Positions 1 through 12,832 of a stretch of 64,000 nucleotides of DNA are shown one piece after another. The position numbers were made by a program, and so were the translations under genes. The notes under the pieces were generated by a model that saw nothing but the letters and a program-made list of their open reading frames with translations, made no database searches and was not told the origin of the DNA. The first letter of the stretch is position 1; each line of letters opens with the position of its first letter. Location: assembly GCF_000002995.4 (NCBI RefSeq), contig NW_025062475.1:4936528-5000527 (forward strand). Direction: 5' to 3'. The DNA comes from Brugia malayi. Its lineage: Eukaryota > Nematoda > Chromadorea > Rhabditida > Onchocercidae.

Positions 1-3000
1 AGTAATAACAACTGTGACAATACTGTGAACTACCCCTGTCAATAAGATTTGTTAATCCGAAAAGAGTAATATTTTAATAACTTATCAAATAGATGTAATA
101 GATAACAAAGATTTGCATGGAATAAGTTTATAATGAAATTTGTCAAACAATCAGTAAGCTTTACAAAGTTTCAAGAAAGGTTGAATTCAAATTTGAAAAT
201 CTAATTTAATGTTATAAGTAAATTTTCCGTTATCATTTAGAACTGTATAATGCCTCCGTTACTTATATATATAATCTTATAATTAGACAGTTATCGATTT
301 GAGTGATGTGATATCTTACTGGGATAATATCAGGAAATGGTAAAGCGGAAGTTTAGATGAAATTATGCCGAAAAGTCCTGTCAGCTTTATTTAGTCTCCA
401 TCAATCTTCCAACTGGCTAATGACAATTTTAAGATTGCAATTTTTGAGTTAGATAACAAGAGCGAAGCAAATGAATCTAATATGAAACTATCCCGAAACT
501 TATCCTGAAAATATAATACATTCTTGATGTTCAAATATTCTTACCTAATTTTTACCTTTTTTCAAAAAAAAAAAAAAAACTATCAGTAAATTTGGATTAA
601 ACAAAACTGATTGGAAGTATTTCCTTGTAATAATAATAATAATAATAAATTACTAAAATTTTTACGAAAATTTCAATACTATTTAAATTTTTTTTAGTTT
701 TAATGTCATAAAATTATAGTTTTAACTTTTCGATTTTCTTTTTGCTTTTTCAGATATACGAATAATTTATATTTATAATAAATAAATAAAGGAAACAAAA
801 AAGTTACCAATAAAACTGGTCCCTTTCCAAAAATTATTCACGAAGTTTTCTTTTTTTGAAAAGAAACGAAAACTCATTCTATCGACTATTTCTCATCTCT
901 CTCTCTCTTTCTCTCTATGCCTTTCCTGTTCTCTTTCTTTCTTCTACCGTAATATTGGCTGTTGTTAATGATGGTGAGAATACTTATTGAGAGGGAGAGA
1001 GAGAAAAGGGAAGAGAAAAGAGAAGGAAGAGTATAGAAATGATGAAGAGAGGAGAGAAGCAAAAGACAATGAAATAGTGATTGAGTGAATATGAATGAAT
1101 GGATAGGAATGATGCATTGAATGACTGATTGACTAGTTAGGGATGAAGAAAAGAGGTGATATGATAATGGCACCCTTATCATTTGTTTATCATGATATTC
1201 TTGATATCTCTATCATTTGTTTATCATGATATTCTTGATATCTCTATCATTTGTTTATCATGATATTCTTGATATCTCTATCATTTGTTTATCATGATAT
1301 TCTTGATATCTCTATCATTTGTTTATCATGATATTCTTGATATCTCTATCATTTGTTTATCATGATATTCTTGATATCTCTATCATTTGTTTATCATGAT
1401 ATTCTTGATATCTCTATCATTTGTTTATCATGATATTCTTGATATCTCATCATTTGTTTGTCATAATCAGTAATTTTTGACTTTTTCACTTCTATTTTCC
1501 TAATTTTCACTCTATTCTGCTTTTTTTTGCCCAACAATTTTTACCCAATCAAAAATATTTTAAAAAACAGGAAAAAATAGGAAGAATTTAGAAAATAATA
1601 CAAAAGAAATAGTTTAAGTAAGATTCATATGATATGTTTTGCAGAAACGTGAAAACGATGAGTGTTATATTTTCTTTCTTTTCCTTTTTTTTTTTTAAAA
1701 AAAAAAAGAAGCAAAAGATAATTACGAACAGATAGCCAAAAAAATAATGAATATATCGATATTATAACCGGATTAAACAGTCATTTTTCTTGTGCAACCG
1801 GAATAATAGAATAAGTTAACAAAAAAAAAAAATGTATCAATATTTTTTCTCCGAAATTTTTCGGGTAGAAAGAAAAATTTTAATATAGAGGAAAAAAGAA
1901 AGAAAATAAATAAATCAACCAATAGAATCTATTTATATTTTTGTCAAATTTATTTGTGGTAAAGTAATTCGAAATGTTCAATAGAAATTTAGAAATTCTC
2001 TTTGTCTCAAAAAAGGATTAAATTTGTTGACAAATTGATAAGACTAAAATTTTATTTTTTTTAAAATAAAAATGAATGCAACAAGTATTAATAAGTATTT
2101 AATGATAAATTGTTTATGATAGAAAATAGCATTGTCGAAATTAGGTGGATTTACAATCCATAGCAAATTTAAAAGTTTCAAAATTATAAAATTTTGAATA
2201 GCTTTGTTAAGTAACTTGAAATTCAAACAGCTATAACAATACTAAGACATATAACTTTCATAGTTGAAAAAAGTTGATTTATTATTTTACATTTTTTCTG
2301 TCACCGTAAGCATGCATAATAATTTCGATTGATTAAAAGTTCAAAAAAAAAAAAAAAAATGAAATAAAATTTTGATGTTCTTTTGCAAAAAAAATAAGCA
2401 AAGAAGTGTCTGAAATAATTGATTTTTCTAAAATAAATTAAATGGAAATTGAAAATTTCTAGTAAATTAAAAAGAAAAAAATAAGTGATGTGAATATGAA
2501 TATGTCTGTACGTGTGGAAATGAAATATATGTAAAAGGAGGGAAAGAAATTTAGGTAGTTTATTGATTCCAATTCATCAAAATTTTGAAACGTGGATTGA
2601 GTAGTGAATATAAAACGTGAGAGATAAACCGTAGCAAGTTTAGCTGAATCAAGGATAATCCGGATGGATTCAAGGATTAGAGAGCTTAGCTAAGCTTCGA
2701 TAAAGTTAAAATGATTTAATTTCATTTAAGCTTAGCATCAGTTATGTGATTTAAACCTTAAAGTTAAAAATAAGTCTGATCTCTTTAAATCAGTCTCATT
2801 TAAATCAATTTTAAGGGTAAATGCAATAAATAGATTGTGTCAATGAATAATCAAAGTTTGTTTGATCAGTTAATTTTAAATCAAATAGGATATTTTATAC
2901 TCGAAAAAATTGTTATAATCAAAGTGAGACATAGAATTTGAAAAGAATTCAAAATTAATCAAATCAAAAGAAATTTAACTGATCGACTTTTTTTGGAACA

Positions 3001-3363
3001 AAAGTGAAAAAAGTGTACAATAGCAAGTTTCAAAGAAAAAAAAGAAAACTGAAATAATGAATATTAAGTTCCAGATAAACAATCCTTTAATTTAACTTTG
3101 AATAAATGAAACAACTGAAATTTAATTGAATTGCAGTCCACTAGTTGCTAATTAACTGCGCAAAATTTTAAAAAGAACTGCAGAATGAATTGTATAAATT
3201 GGAAATTAATTGATTTCTTGATATAAAAGTGGTTATTAATGCGTCAAAGCAATGATTAATTAGCTTTATTTATAATATCAATCACCATCTCATTGTTATA
3301 TTTTACATAAATTAACAAATATTTAACAGAGAATAAATTTGTCATTAAATTTTAATTCCGTAC
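1..3363. other. Intronic or intergenic AT-rich DNA, no gene seen
   Basis: The minus-strand homeobox gene ends an exon at 3364 with a donor site and must continue to the left. I searched this stretch on the minus strand for the third homeodomain helix (WFQNRR) and did not find it, so this is probably the large homeodomain intron. It holds a 34-bp tandem array (1178-1465), CT/GA-rich microsatellite near 895-1040, and many A/T homopolymers. Confidence 0.6.
1178..1465. repeat. 34-bp tandem repeat, about 8 copies
   Basis: The unit contains ATCATTTGTTTATCATGATA followed by TTCTTGATATCTCT and recurs every 34 bases from 1178; the last copy is degenerate. Each unit contains the palindrome TATCATGATA and the palindrome GATATC, so the array is dense in GATA/TATC cores. 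It lies in the probable homeodomain intron of the Distal-less-type gene. Confidence 0.95.
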
Positions 3364-5835
3364 CTGTGTTTGCGTAAGTCCCAGTCTGGAAGCAAGTTCG
3401 GCTCTTTCCGGTAATGCCAAATACTGCGTCTTATGAAACCTTTTCTGTAATTCTTGTAATTGTAAGCTAGTATATATGGTTCGTGGTTTTCGTACACGTT
3501 TGCCTTTTCCATTAATCCTAACTTCACCACCTTCGATAATTTTTGTTGAATGCTCTGAAATGAAAAACGCCCAGTAAATCAGAAATATTACAGAAAAAGT
3601 TTATTAATTTTAATTATAAGCAAAATTGGTAATTAATTTATATAATCTTTACTAATAGTTATAAAAAATCGTAACATTTTTAGCTAACTTAATTTAAAAT
3701 ACTAATGGAAATGGCAGAAAAAATAAATGAATTAAAAATTTTGCTAACAAAAGCTCTTTCGAATAATAAAATATTTATGATTGATTTATTAATTTTTCAG
3801 TATATCAACAAAGAAATTGAATTTATTAAATATAAATACAATGAAATAAAAAGGAAAATGTGCCAAATTTTGAGTGAAAAATAATTTGTGGAAAAAATGA
3901 GGGCTTCTGAAAATTTTTTGGCTTTCAACTTAGTTAATATATGTTTTTCATTTTATATTTTATTTTAACTACTTTTCAATTTAAATAATATTTAATTGAT
4001 GATAGATAGTGATAAATTCATGATAAGGATATTTTGAAGGAAAAAGAGAAAAAGAGAAAAAGATTAGAACAAAGAGATTTTTCCAATCAGCGAGGAACTT
4101 TTTAGTTGATAGATAATCAATTTGACAGTTTCTGATAAATTATTGATAGTTATCGCATAATTAATTCATTATAATCCTAGAGATTCTTATCAGATGATAA
4201 CTTTATCCTTTCCGCTTGGTACATTAAGAAATCATGATTGATAATCTGAATTAAAATTTATGAGAATTATTCCAAAATATTTGAAAGCGTAAAAAGGATG
4301 AATTTACGATACCAATGAAGACTGACTAATAATAATGATAATAACTAACTCACTTAAACATAATATACAGTAGCTTTTTACTTATACTTCAAAAATTAAT
4401 TTTAAATGGATTTTCAAAGATTAAACTTCAATTCAAATTAAAAAAAGTGTAAACTAAACTTAAACTGAAAGAATAGCAATCAACTGACGATAAAATTTTG
4501 ATGATTCTGATAACGGAATTCAACAAGAACTTTAAAAGATTTTTTAAGATAGGAAAGAGAAACAATATGAAATATACAAACAATACAAAAAATTATTCCT
4601 ACTTCTACTTTTAATGATTAAGCTTTCTCCATGAAAGCAAACAATGCGTTGATTATTGGTTGGTTAGATTTTGCTTGGTTATAATTTAAACAAATAACCA
4701 ATAATTATTGGAACGAGAAAGATTTAGAGCTGAGCCAGCTCATTCGAGAGAAATGAAAACACTGAAGCATACTAGAAATGAAATGGGAAGGCGGGAGAGG
4801 GAAAAAAGGGGTAGATCCCAAGGCATTATTACTTAATTACCCTAATGATCATCATTATCATCATTATCATCATCATTACCATCACGAGTGAAAGGCTACC
4901 TGTAATTTCCATAATTTATAACCATCTTGTCAAATTATTATCATTATTATTATAATTTTATTATTTGTTTATATAAATAGTGCAAATTAGAGATTATCGC
5001 ATTTCTTTCTTTTGTTTCGGTGTTTTTCCTTTTTTTGTTTGGTATATTATGTAGATTAGACAGCTTTTATTTTTTTTTTTCTTTTTATAACATAATTACC
5101 TTCTGGTGAACTAGCTGACTGTTGATGATACATGAAATGTGTAGCGGCACCGGTTGCGCCGGTACCATATGGTGTACCGGATACAGTTGCAGCTGCAGCT
5201 ACAGCAACTGCTGCTGATGCTGATGTTGGGAATGAATTCTGATAAAAATATGAAGACATTGGCGCGGTAGTTCCACGAGTAAAATCATGACTACTACCAG
5301 CTATGCTAGTTGATGATTGTAATGAATTGTAACAGTTCGATGGGCCAACACTATAAAGTGATTGCGGTGGTGGCGGTGGTGGTGGTGGTGGCGGTTGTGG
5401 TTGTGGTGGTGGTTGTTGTGATGACTGTTGTTGTTGTGGTGGTGGTGGCGGTGGTGGCGGTGGTGGTACAGATGTTCTTGCACCATAATCTTGAAATGTT
5501 GGTGGTTTTTGATCCATATCCATATATGATATTGATGATGATGGTAATAATATTTGATTTATTCCAGTTTCAATTATTGTTTCTTCTTCAGTTTCGGTTC
5601 CTATACCAATTATAGCTCCTGTTGTTGCTGCAGCTGTTGTTGTCGTTGCAATTGTTGTCGCAGTTATTGATATTGATAAGTCTGCAGAAGAACTTCTATT
5701 AATGATTGGCAAATTTAAACTGGCAATTTGTGAGGATAGTTGATGATACGTTTGCGGAGGTACGTCCTTATTGTTGTCCCTCAATAATGATGAAGAAGAG
5801 GAAAAAGACATTTTCAGTAGTTCTGCTGTACCCAT
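3364..5835 (-). CDS. ceh-43: Distal-less (Dlx) family homeobox transcription factor, 5' two exons (partial)
   Basis: Nuclear homeodomain transcription factor of the Distal-less class; the C. elegans member is ceh-43. Exon 1 (5100-5835) starts at ATG 5835, with a second in-frame Met at 5811 in a good AAAATG context. It encodes about 245 residues: a Ser-rich start, Thr/Ala-rich stretch, long Pro and Gln runs near residues 122-160, an Ala/Val run and SYFYQNSFP. Exon 2 (3364-3554) joins in phase (G|AG) and encodes a linker, then the homeodomain from [20 protein letters not shown] through [27 protein letters not shown] and LTQTQ are diagnostic of Distal-less proteins. The exon ends at a GTACGG donor just before the expected V-K-I-W-F-Q-N helix 3, a usual Dlx intron position. 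The 3' exon(s) are outside the window. The symbol is given by orthology; family assignment is firm, strict orthology is inferred. Confidence 0.92.
3555..5099 (-). other. Intron 1 of the Distal-less-type gene
   Basis: Flanked by a GTAATT donor (5099) and a TTTCATTTCAG acceptor (3555). It is AT-rich and includes a CAT/TTATCA microsatellite at about 4848-4885 and a T-run just inside the donor. No other exon seen. Confidence 0.85.
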
Positions 5836-6450
5836 TCAACCATCCAATTCATTCGATATACTTCAACTACAGTGTCCTCTACTACATACATACATACACA
5901 GACACTAAGAGGAAACATATAGACTAATATAATAAATTTACCTATTTGATTTGAAAAAGATGGGATGGAAATATATGATTGTCTAATGCCGTCTAACCCT
6001 ACTCAAAAAAAAAATATAGTGAAAGAAGTAGGATTGATAGAGAAAGATGAATGGTTAAAAGCAAATGGAAATATGAAAGAGAAAGATGGTAGAAGGATGT
6101 GAAGAACCGCCCACTGAATTATTTTCCTATTTGTGATTGGTTCAGTCAGACTTGACACCTACCTTTTCATCCAATCTATTCTACCGCATTTGTCTTACTC
6201 CACCACCCTCTTTGTATGAATGATGTGTGCTTTTCTTTCATATTCATTCATCTTTACCTTTACCCTTTATCTGTTTACTTTATCTCTTTTACCTGTTTAT
6301 GTCTCTAACATTAGTTTTTCAACTTTCAATGTTTGATAAATTATGCAATACGCATTACACTACATTTACGTATTGTCATACACGTACGTACGTAAATGTT
6401 TGAGGTATATAATATTGTATATAGAGAGATTATATAGGCATGTGTCTACT

Positions 6451-6490
6451 GTTTAAAATATAATTTCGTATTGGCATATGTGCGTACATA
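6451..6490. repeat. 40-bp direct repeat, copy 1
   Basis: Matches 6793-6832 with a single difference (G versus A at base 23). Begins GTTTAAAATATAATTTC and ends CATATGTGCGTACATA. The two copies are 342 bases apart and border a stretch rich in CACGT/ACGTG words. Confidence 0.9.
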
Positions 6491-6792
6491 AAAAAATGAG
6501 ACGTTAAAGGACCATCAGTAAACACGGCAGTGTATAAGGCAGAACTGCAAATGTGAAACGTGGATATAAATCATATATAAAGAGTAAGAAAGTATTCATA
6601 AACGTGATACATATATAACAAATGACAAAGACGTCATATGAAATACGTGTAACATAAAGCCTTACATCACACGTATGTAGCACAAAACACTGTTCACGTA
6701 GAGTATTATAATAAACGTAACTGTTATGTTTATTCACGTGAATAAATATATTTAGAGCTTTATAATAAAAGAAAAAATAATGAAAAAAAAAT

Positions 6793-6832
6793 GTTTAAAA
6801 TATAATTTCATATTGGCATATGTGCGTACATA
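6793..6832. repeat. 40-bp direct repeat, copy 2
   Basis: Second copy of the 40-bp repeat at 6451-6490, same orientation, one mismatch. Confidence 0.9.
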
Positions 6833-7982
6833 TGCAGTCCGATGCACATCGTTCAAGTGAGTTAGTGGACAGGCCTGCATGCAGACACATATGCAACATG
6901 GATGGCAAACACCCTGCCATGCATGCATACAGAACATACACATACACACATGCATACATACAGAGAGATACATGAATGTGTGAACTTAGGGAATATGAAA
7001 TGTATGTGAAAATCAAAATTTTAAAATTATTCTTCGAAAAAAATTCATTTTTTTAAAATATATTTTATTGTTTACATGTGTGAGTGATCTCAGTTATAAA
7101 TGAATCAAAAAAAAAAAGAAAGAAATTTTACCAATTATATATATACTAATTCTTTGATAAGAAATTGAACAAAAGAAAATTTTTATTTAATAATTAAAAA
7201 GGCACTTTAGTGATATGATGTTATCAATGAAAAGCTTCCTGTTATGATTAAAATAATAAACGAGTTATATATATATGTAAATGCATAAATAAACTAATCG
7301 CAAGTTTTTGTAAAATCTAAAGTTGTGCAATTTTTTTTTAATGATCAAAAAAGAAAAATGAAAATTTCTGATTTTGCCATTCTGCAAATTTAATAATAAC
7401 TTATATGGATTAGTATTTGTTTGCAAGAAATTGAAATTATTCTGCTAATTTTTAAACATATGCATAAATTAATTTATTAATTTATTTACATAAATTAATT
7501 TATTATCTTTATTTTAATTTAATTTAAGCATTATAAGATGAACTTCGCTTCATGGTAAATATTTCAAACAGAAACTTAGAAAAATGCAATTGCATATATA
7601 TATATTAGCAAATCTCATTAAAATCTCTTTTAAGATCCTGATACTTCTAAAAACTTTAAGCATAATAGCAAGTTTATCAAACTACTTAAAATATGCAAAA
7701 AAAAAATGATTATGAAGGGACAAAAGTTTATTTTGAAAATACTACTAATTGAAAACTGTTATTTTAATAAAGTCTACCTATTATTTCACAAAAGGCCGCT
7801 AATACACAAAAACTTAATGACTGTATATATAAAATTATGAAATTCTTACAGGAATGATTCCTTCGTATCTGAGTTCTGAGTAGTTTTAGAAATAAAAATT
7901 TTCCGCTTTTCAAATCTTGATACGGTCCATCAAAAACTCAATTCTTTTATCGATTTTTTATCCCTCAATTTACATCCATTTT

Positions 7983-8609
7983 TCATCGAATTAATATAAT
8001 TTGTTTAATTTGAGCATAATTTATGCGTGCTATTTTGTTATATTCCGGATTCTCATAGAAATACGTATTCCATAACAGTTCTTCGAAGTTAAAGCAGTAT
8101 ATTGATTCATCCGAAATGGATTTCTTATACTGATTAGCTGAAATTTACAGAATTCAAATTGTTCATTGGGAATTGAATGTTGTGTTACATTTCTAAAATG
8201 ACGCATTTGCTGCAATTTCTTAAAGATTGAAATTCAAACATTACTTAGTGGAATTTTAAAGAATTTGCGATCAATTAATAATTCCTTAGTTTTAGTTATT
8301 ACCAAAAAAATTGTAACAATTCATATGTTTTTTTTTACTATATACTACCCTTATATGCGACATTTTTTCTTCCTTTTAAATTATTACTTTATTTTCTACT
8401 ATTTTTTTCTCTGATATTTAGAAGTTCTGTCATTTGTTCACAGATCGATTAATAAGTATTAAATAAAAATGATACCACTTACTTTTGCTAGTGTTATCAC
8501 TTCATTACTTATTTTGTAATATAAATTCAAGTAATTGAGCAAATGGCTTTCACTCATTTCAATTTCTTTTTCTTCTTTATTATAAAGCATATTTAGATCA
8601 CTGCCCCAT
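7983..8609 (-). CDS. Unrecognised protein, last two exons (partial)
   Basis: Two exons that fit in phase. The first (8483-8609) follows a TTTTTCTTTTAG acceptor, encodes 42 residues starting WGSDLNMLYNKEEKEIEMSE, and ends at a perfect AAA|GTAAGT donor. The second (7983-8129), entered at an ATCAG acceptor in phase 0, encodes 48 residues including CFNFEELLWNTYFYENPEYN and stops with TGA at 7983. A slightly upstream TTTCAG would give another phase, so the exact acceptor is uncertain. The exon pair is acidic and Tyr/Asn-rich with no transmembrane segment. A possible preceding exon lies at 9388-9432 (TTTCAG acceptor, YEDNLTNFPGSIFT, compatible phase), but its donor is weak. I do not recognise the family. 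The gene points toward the homeobox gene on the same strand. Confidence 0.5.
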
Positions 8610-10060
8610 CTAAAAGAAAAACAATAATATTTTAGCAAGTGAATCAAAAAAAATTCGTGAAATTAAAAAAAAAGTGTGTAGTAAAAAAAGATGAATGAAA
8701 AAAAGGAAAAAAAAGAAAAAATGAAATTTATAAATTTAAAAAGAGAAAAAAACTTTAAATCAATCAAATTTTACAAATTCTAAATCATTTTGCCAACAAA
8801 TTGATGACATTTGCTAGAGTCATTTAGTATTTGATACAATATTTGATTTTAGCTTATTTCAATGATACACTTTGAGGGTGCAAGAAAATAATGGCATTTT
8901 CAATTAAATTGCTTTAACTCATTACACAATTAAAACTTTAATAATTTCAATTAATTATGAAAACAACTTTTTATCATTTTCTTATCACAACAACCTATCA
9001 CACTTTTGCTTTTTTCCTTCCTCATTATCACAGTATCAAATGTTATCATACTATAAATACTATTACTTGAGAAGTATTATTGCTGCAAGCGAATGATAAT
9101 ATTATTCAATATAATCTATAACTAAATAATAATAACAAATAAAGATTAAAGGAAAAACTGCAAATGTAGAAAAAAAATAGAAGAAGAGAGATAGATAAAG
9201 AAAAAAAAAGAGAGAGAGAGAGATCAGAACACTTCCCTAAAAAAAGGAAACGGAAGAAAGCTATCAATCTGAAAATGGATAAGAATTTCATTGACGAAGA
9301 GAAGGACACGAATGATTGTTAATGATCGATGTTAGTTGGATGAATTTGATGGACAAACTAACAATCATATAGGTGCTCTACACCAACAGGGTAAAAATGC
9401 TGCCCGGAAAGTTGGTTAAATTATCCTCATAACTGAAATGACACATAATTTGTGCATATGTATATATTTACTCGTTTGTGCATGCGTGTGTACGTCTGTA
9501 TATGGATGGGTAACGGATAACGATGATGGTTGGTAATTATCGGGTAATTTACCTTTAGTGCATATAAACATATCCTACCGAATGCTATCTTAGTGTTTTA
9601 CTTCTTTTTTTGCTATTTGAATAATGCTAACATGCATAATTAAACCAATAAATTATGTAGGTTATCTTTTAACCATCAGTTAAAAGTTTTATTTATTTAA
9701 GATAGAAAGAAAGAAGAAAAGAAAAAATAAATAAATAAAGAAGTGAAATAGAAAATCTATTTTAAAAAATTGCTGCATTATTGCCAAGAAGAAAAATTAG
9801 CCAAAATTTTTCGTTTTTTGCGTTTTGTTTTTTTGCCTTTTTTTTTATTATTATGTAAAATACGAAAAAATTCGAAACTTTGATTACAAATATGTATTGA
9901 AATTTGCTTTTTTCTTTGTCCATCTTTTTTTATTACTGCTAATTTAATATATTTTTTTAATTCTTACAGTTAAAATTCATTATGAAGTTGCATGCAAATT
10001 TTTTATAGAACATAAATTTTTTTTTTATATAAAAAAGAATATTTTTTTTCTTTTTTTTAG

Positions 10061-10290
10061 AAAATCATTACTTGAATTTTATTCCTTTCTTGTTCGTTGG
10101 AGCAATAATGAATCCTGCAAGCCTCAATTACGGACGGATTAACTGGCAATGCAATGCGCCACACCCAGTTTATTGCATTCCGGCTTCTGCATTATTATCC
10201 TTATTTTTATGCCATTTGTCGTCTGACTTGTTGCGCGCATATTTGCATGCAGCATTTTTTATTTTTCATCCGGCTATTGCTTGTTTTTGA
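10061..10290 (+). other. GC-richer island with an exon-like open frame
   Basis: After a strong pyrimidine tract ending TTTTTTTTAG at 10060, the frame is open for 75 codons to TGA at 10288-10290. It includes NYGRINWQCNAPHPVYCIPA and then a hydrophobic Leu/Ala/Phe stretch. Base composition is clearly less AT-rich than the flanks. No matching donor or partner exon was found on the plus strand, and the minus strand is closed. It could be a terminal exon, a conserved non-coding element or chance. Confidence 0.25.
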
Positions 10291-11267
10291 AACGAGTTAT
10301 AGAATGATATCTTCATAAATTCCAATGATACTTTTATGTTGATCAATTCTAAATAACATCATCTTCTAATCTGATCAATTCAACTGATATATCATTCATG
10401 CGATTAAACAATTACAGCAACATTTTCAAATTAATAGAATTTTTGAAATTTTCTTGCTAACTAATTTTCAAAAATATCCAAATTCGAAAAAATCTTTTTA
10501 TTTTTAACTTTGACAGAATAATTAAATTTGATATGAAGCAAAAATAGTATCAATAGGAAAAGTGACTAAAGTTTTTTAAGGCACTTTTTTTCATTTGTTT
10601 TTTATTTCTAATAAAAAATAAATGAGTATACTTAGAAATATTGTAATTTTTTTTTGAATTTCTGTAAAATTTTGTTGAAAATTTTTTCTTTTATTACTTA
10701 GTCAAAATAACTACTCAAACTTTTTGATTTTTTTGTAGTTCAGTCTTTAAAAATCATTCTTGTAAACTTTTTTAGCTGCTTCATTCGGATAAATCAAAGC
10801 AAATAATCCATTCCTAAATAATTAAGTAATCTTAAATCAAAATATCAGTGTGATCAATTTGTTAGTAAACTAGCACGTATTCATACATATATTCATATAT
10901 ATGAAAAGTTAGACAAAGTTTTAATTTAATTATTCGTAATTTAATTTATTGCAGTTTTTCCTTTTATATTTAATAAAAAAACCATCAAATTAGTAATTGC
11001 ATCATAATCTGAGTAGTTTAAATTAGCATTTTTCTTTTCTTCTTTTTTTCACTTTTTTTAAATTCTATCAAATTTTCATCAGCAAATTATTGTCCTTAAG
11101 AATTGCGGCATTGTCACCTGGACAACAAAAATTGCATAATATATTGATACATATAAATAGACATGAGATATTGCTGTCCTTGAGGACTGCTAAATCAGTT
11201 AATGTTATATACATATAAATATATATGATCAGATTGTTCTCTTATGCCTGTTATCGATAATCAAATC

Positions 11268-11405
11268 TTATCGCAATCGTAAAATGTCACCCATCACAAA
11301 ATGTAACAGGTTGACATGTCCATCTGTCATTTGGTGGTAACGAAGCATTGAATCATTTCCCATAACAATTAATTGATAATTTTCTTGTGAAAAATTTCTT
11401 CTCAA
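11268..11405 (-). other. Short exon-like open frame, unrecognised
   Basis: A minus-strand frame of about 45 codons ending in TAA at 11268-11270, containing YQLIVMGNDSMLRYHQMTDG and VNLLHFVMGDILRLR. Its residue mix looks protein-like, but no partner exon was found and an open frame of this length is common by chance here. Confidence 0.18.
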
Positions 11406-12832
11406 AAAAAAAAAAATGGGAGAAAAACTTTTTTTTGAAAAAAAATTAGAAAAAAAAAGTAAAAAAAAATTTAGTAAATAGAATAAATTTATGTACAGTA
11501 AATTGATAAATAATATTATTTTATCTTTCTTTTTCCAAAATACATTAGAATTATTCCTAAATTTTCATATAAAAAAAAAAAAATTCCATTCTCACGTTTT
11601 ATAGATTAATTTTTCATCTTATAGATAATATCAATTAAATTTGTAAATTGATATCATTTTTCTTTTTATTTAAATGATTTCAAATTAGACAACTCAAAGC
11701 TAGGATAAATTAAACAAATTTAATGAGCCAAGTATTATTATTCTTATGATGTGTGGATGTTTGGTGTTGCTTAAAAGAAATTTTACTCATTCAATGCAAA
11801 TTTTAAAGGTATTGTCCGAAATTGTTCGACCGGAAAACTTCGAAATTCCCTGTCATCTAATACTACGAATACGATAGCTTTGAGAAAGGAAAGAGGAAGG
11901 AAGTGGCGGTAACAGAAAAAATTTTATCATACTTTATATGAAATTATATATTTCTACTTCCAAATTTCCCGATTATTCTTAGGGAACTAATTTATTCAAC
12001 AAATTAGAAAATTTGATGGATATTGAAATTAATACTTTTTGGAAAGCTAAATAAAAAAATTTCAATCTATTATACAAAGCAATTTGAAATAACTCACTTT
12101 ATTATTATCATTTCATTCTAGGAAAGGGAAAGTGGTAATATTTCAAAGAGCAAAAAATCTAAATTTTTAAAATTAGTAGTGATTGAAGATGTTTTAAACA
12201 TCTAATCCTTTTTTCTTATCATTGAATATAGATTATTTCTTCAATGATTAGATCGAAAATTTAAACTTCTGTCAATATAATTCTAGGTTTTCAAGATTAA
12301 CTTTGCTTAATTGATTTAGGTCAAAATTTTAGCTCATATTTTAGAGTTTGAAATAAAAGAACCATATGATCTCATAGTAACAATACTGGAAAATTTATTT
12401 TTTTAAAATATTATCTCATTTTGTTCCAAAATTTTAGATCAAAAATCTTACGAAATAAAGTAATTTAATTAAAAATAAAAATTATATAAATTTTAAAAAT
12501 TGTACAAAAAACTATGTAAAATACAGTTTGAATTTCTTGTCTCTCATTTTTTCTTCCTTTCCTTGTTTTAATCATACATAAAAACAGTGCTGTTTTTTGT
12601 TTCTTATTTTTTCAATCAACAAATGATTTATAATCTTTCTGAAGTATCATCTAGTAGTAACAAATAAATCTCAACCTTTCAAGTATCCACTTAATCAAAT
12701 ATGAATCAATTTGATTGATTCGGGTAAGTGATTCATCTGATGAAATTACTGTATCAATTATTGTACATATCCATCCATCCGTTTGGATACTATATTTGTC
12801 AACTTGATATCCCGTAGTGAATTATGCAGTTT

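Larger units (their letters stand above)
5836..7982. other. Upstream region of the homeobox gene
   Basis: No coding signal that I trust. It presumably carries the promoter of the homeobox gene. It holds several ACGT-core palindromes (about 6369-6735), a 40-bp direct repeat (6451-6490 and 6793-6832), and TATA-like AT stretches. The open frames here are short, Cys/Tyr-rich and microsatellite-driven. Confidence 0.5.

Noticed and set aside
5310..5615. Plus-strand Val-rich open frame opposite the homeobox exon
   Set aside because: Complement of the Pro/Gln/Ala-rich minus-strand exon 1 of the Distal-less-type gene.
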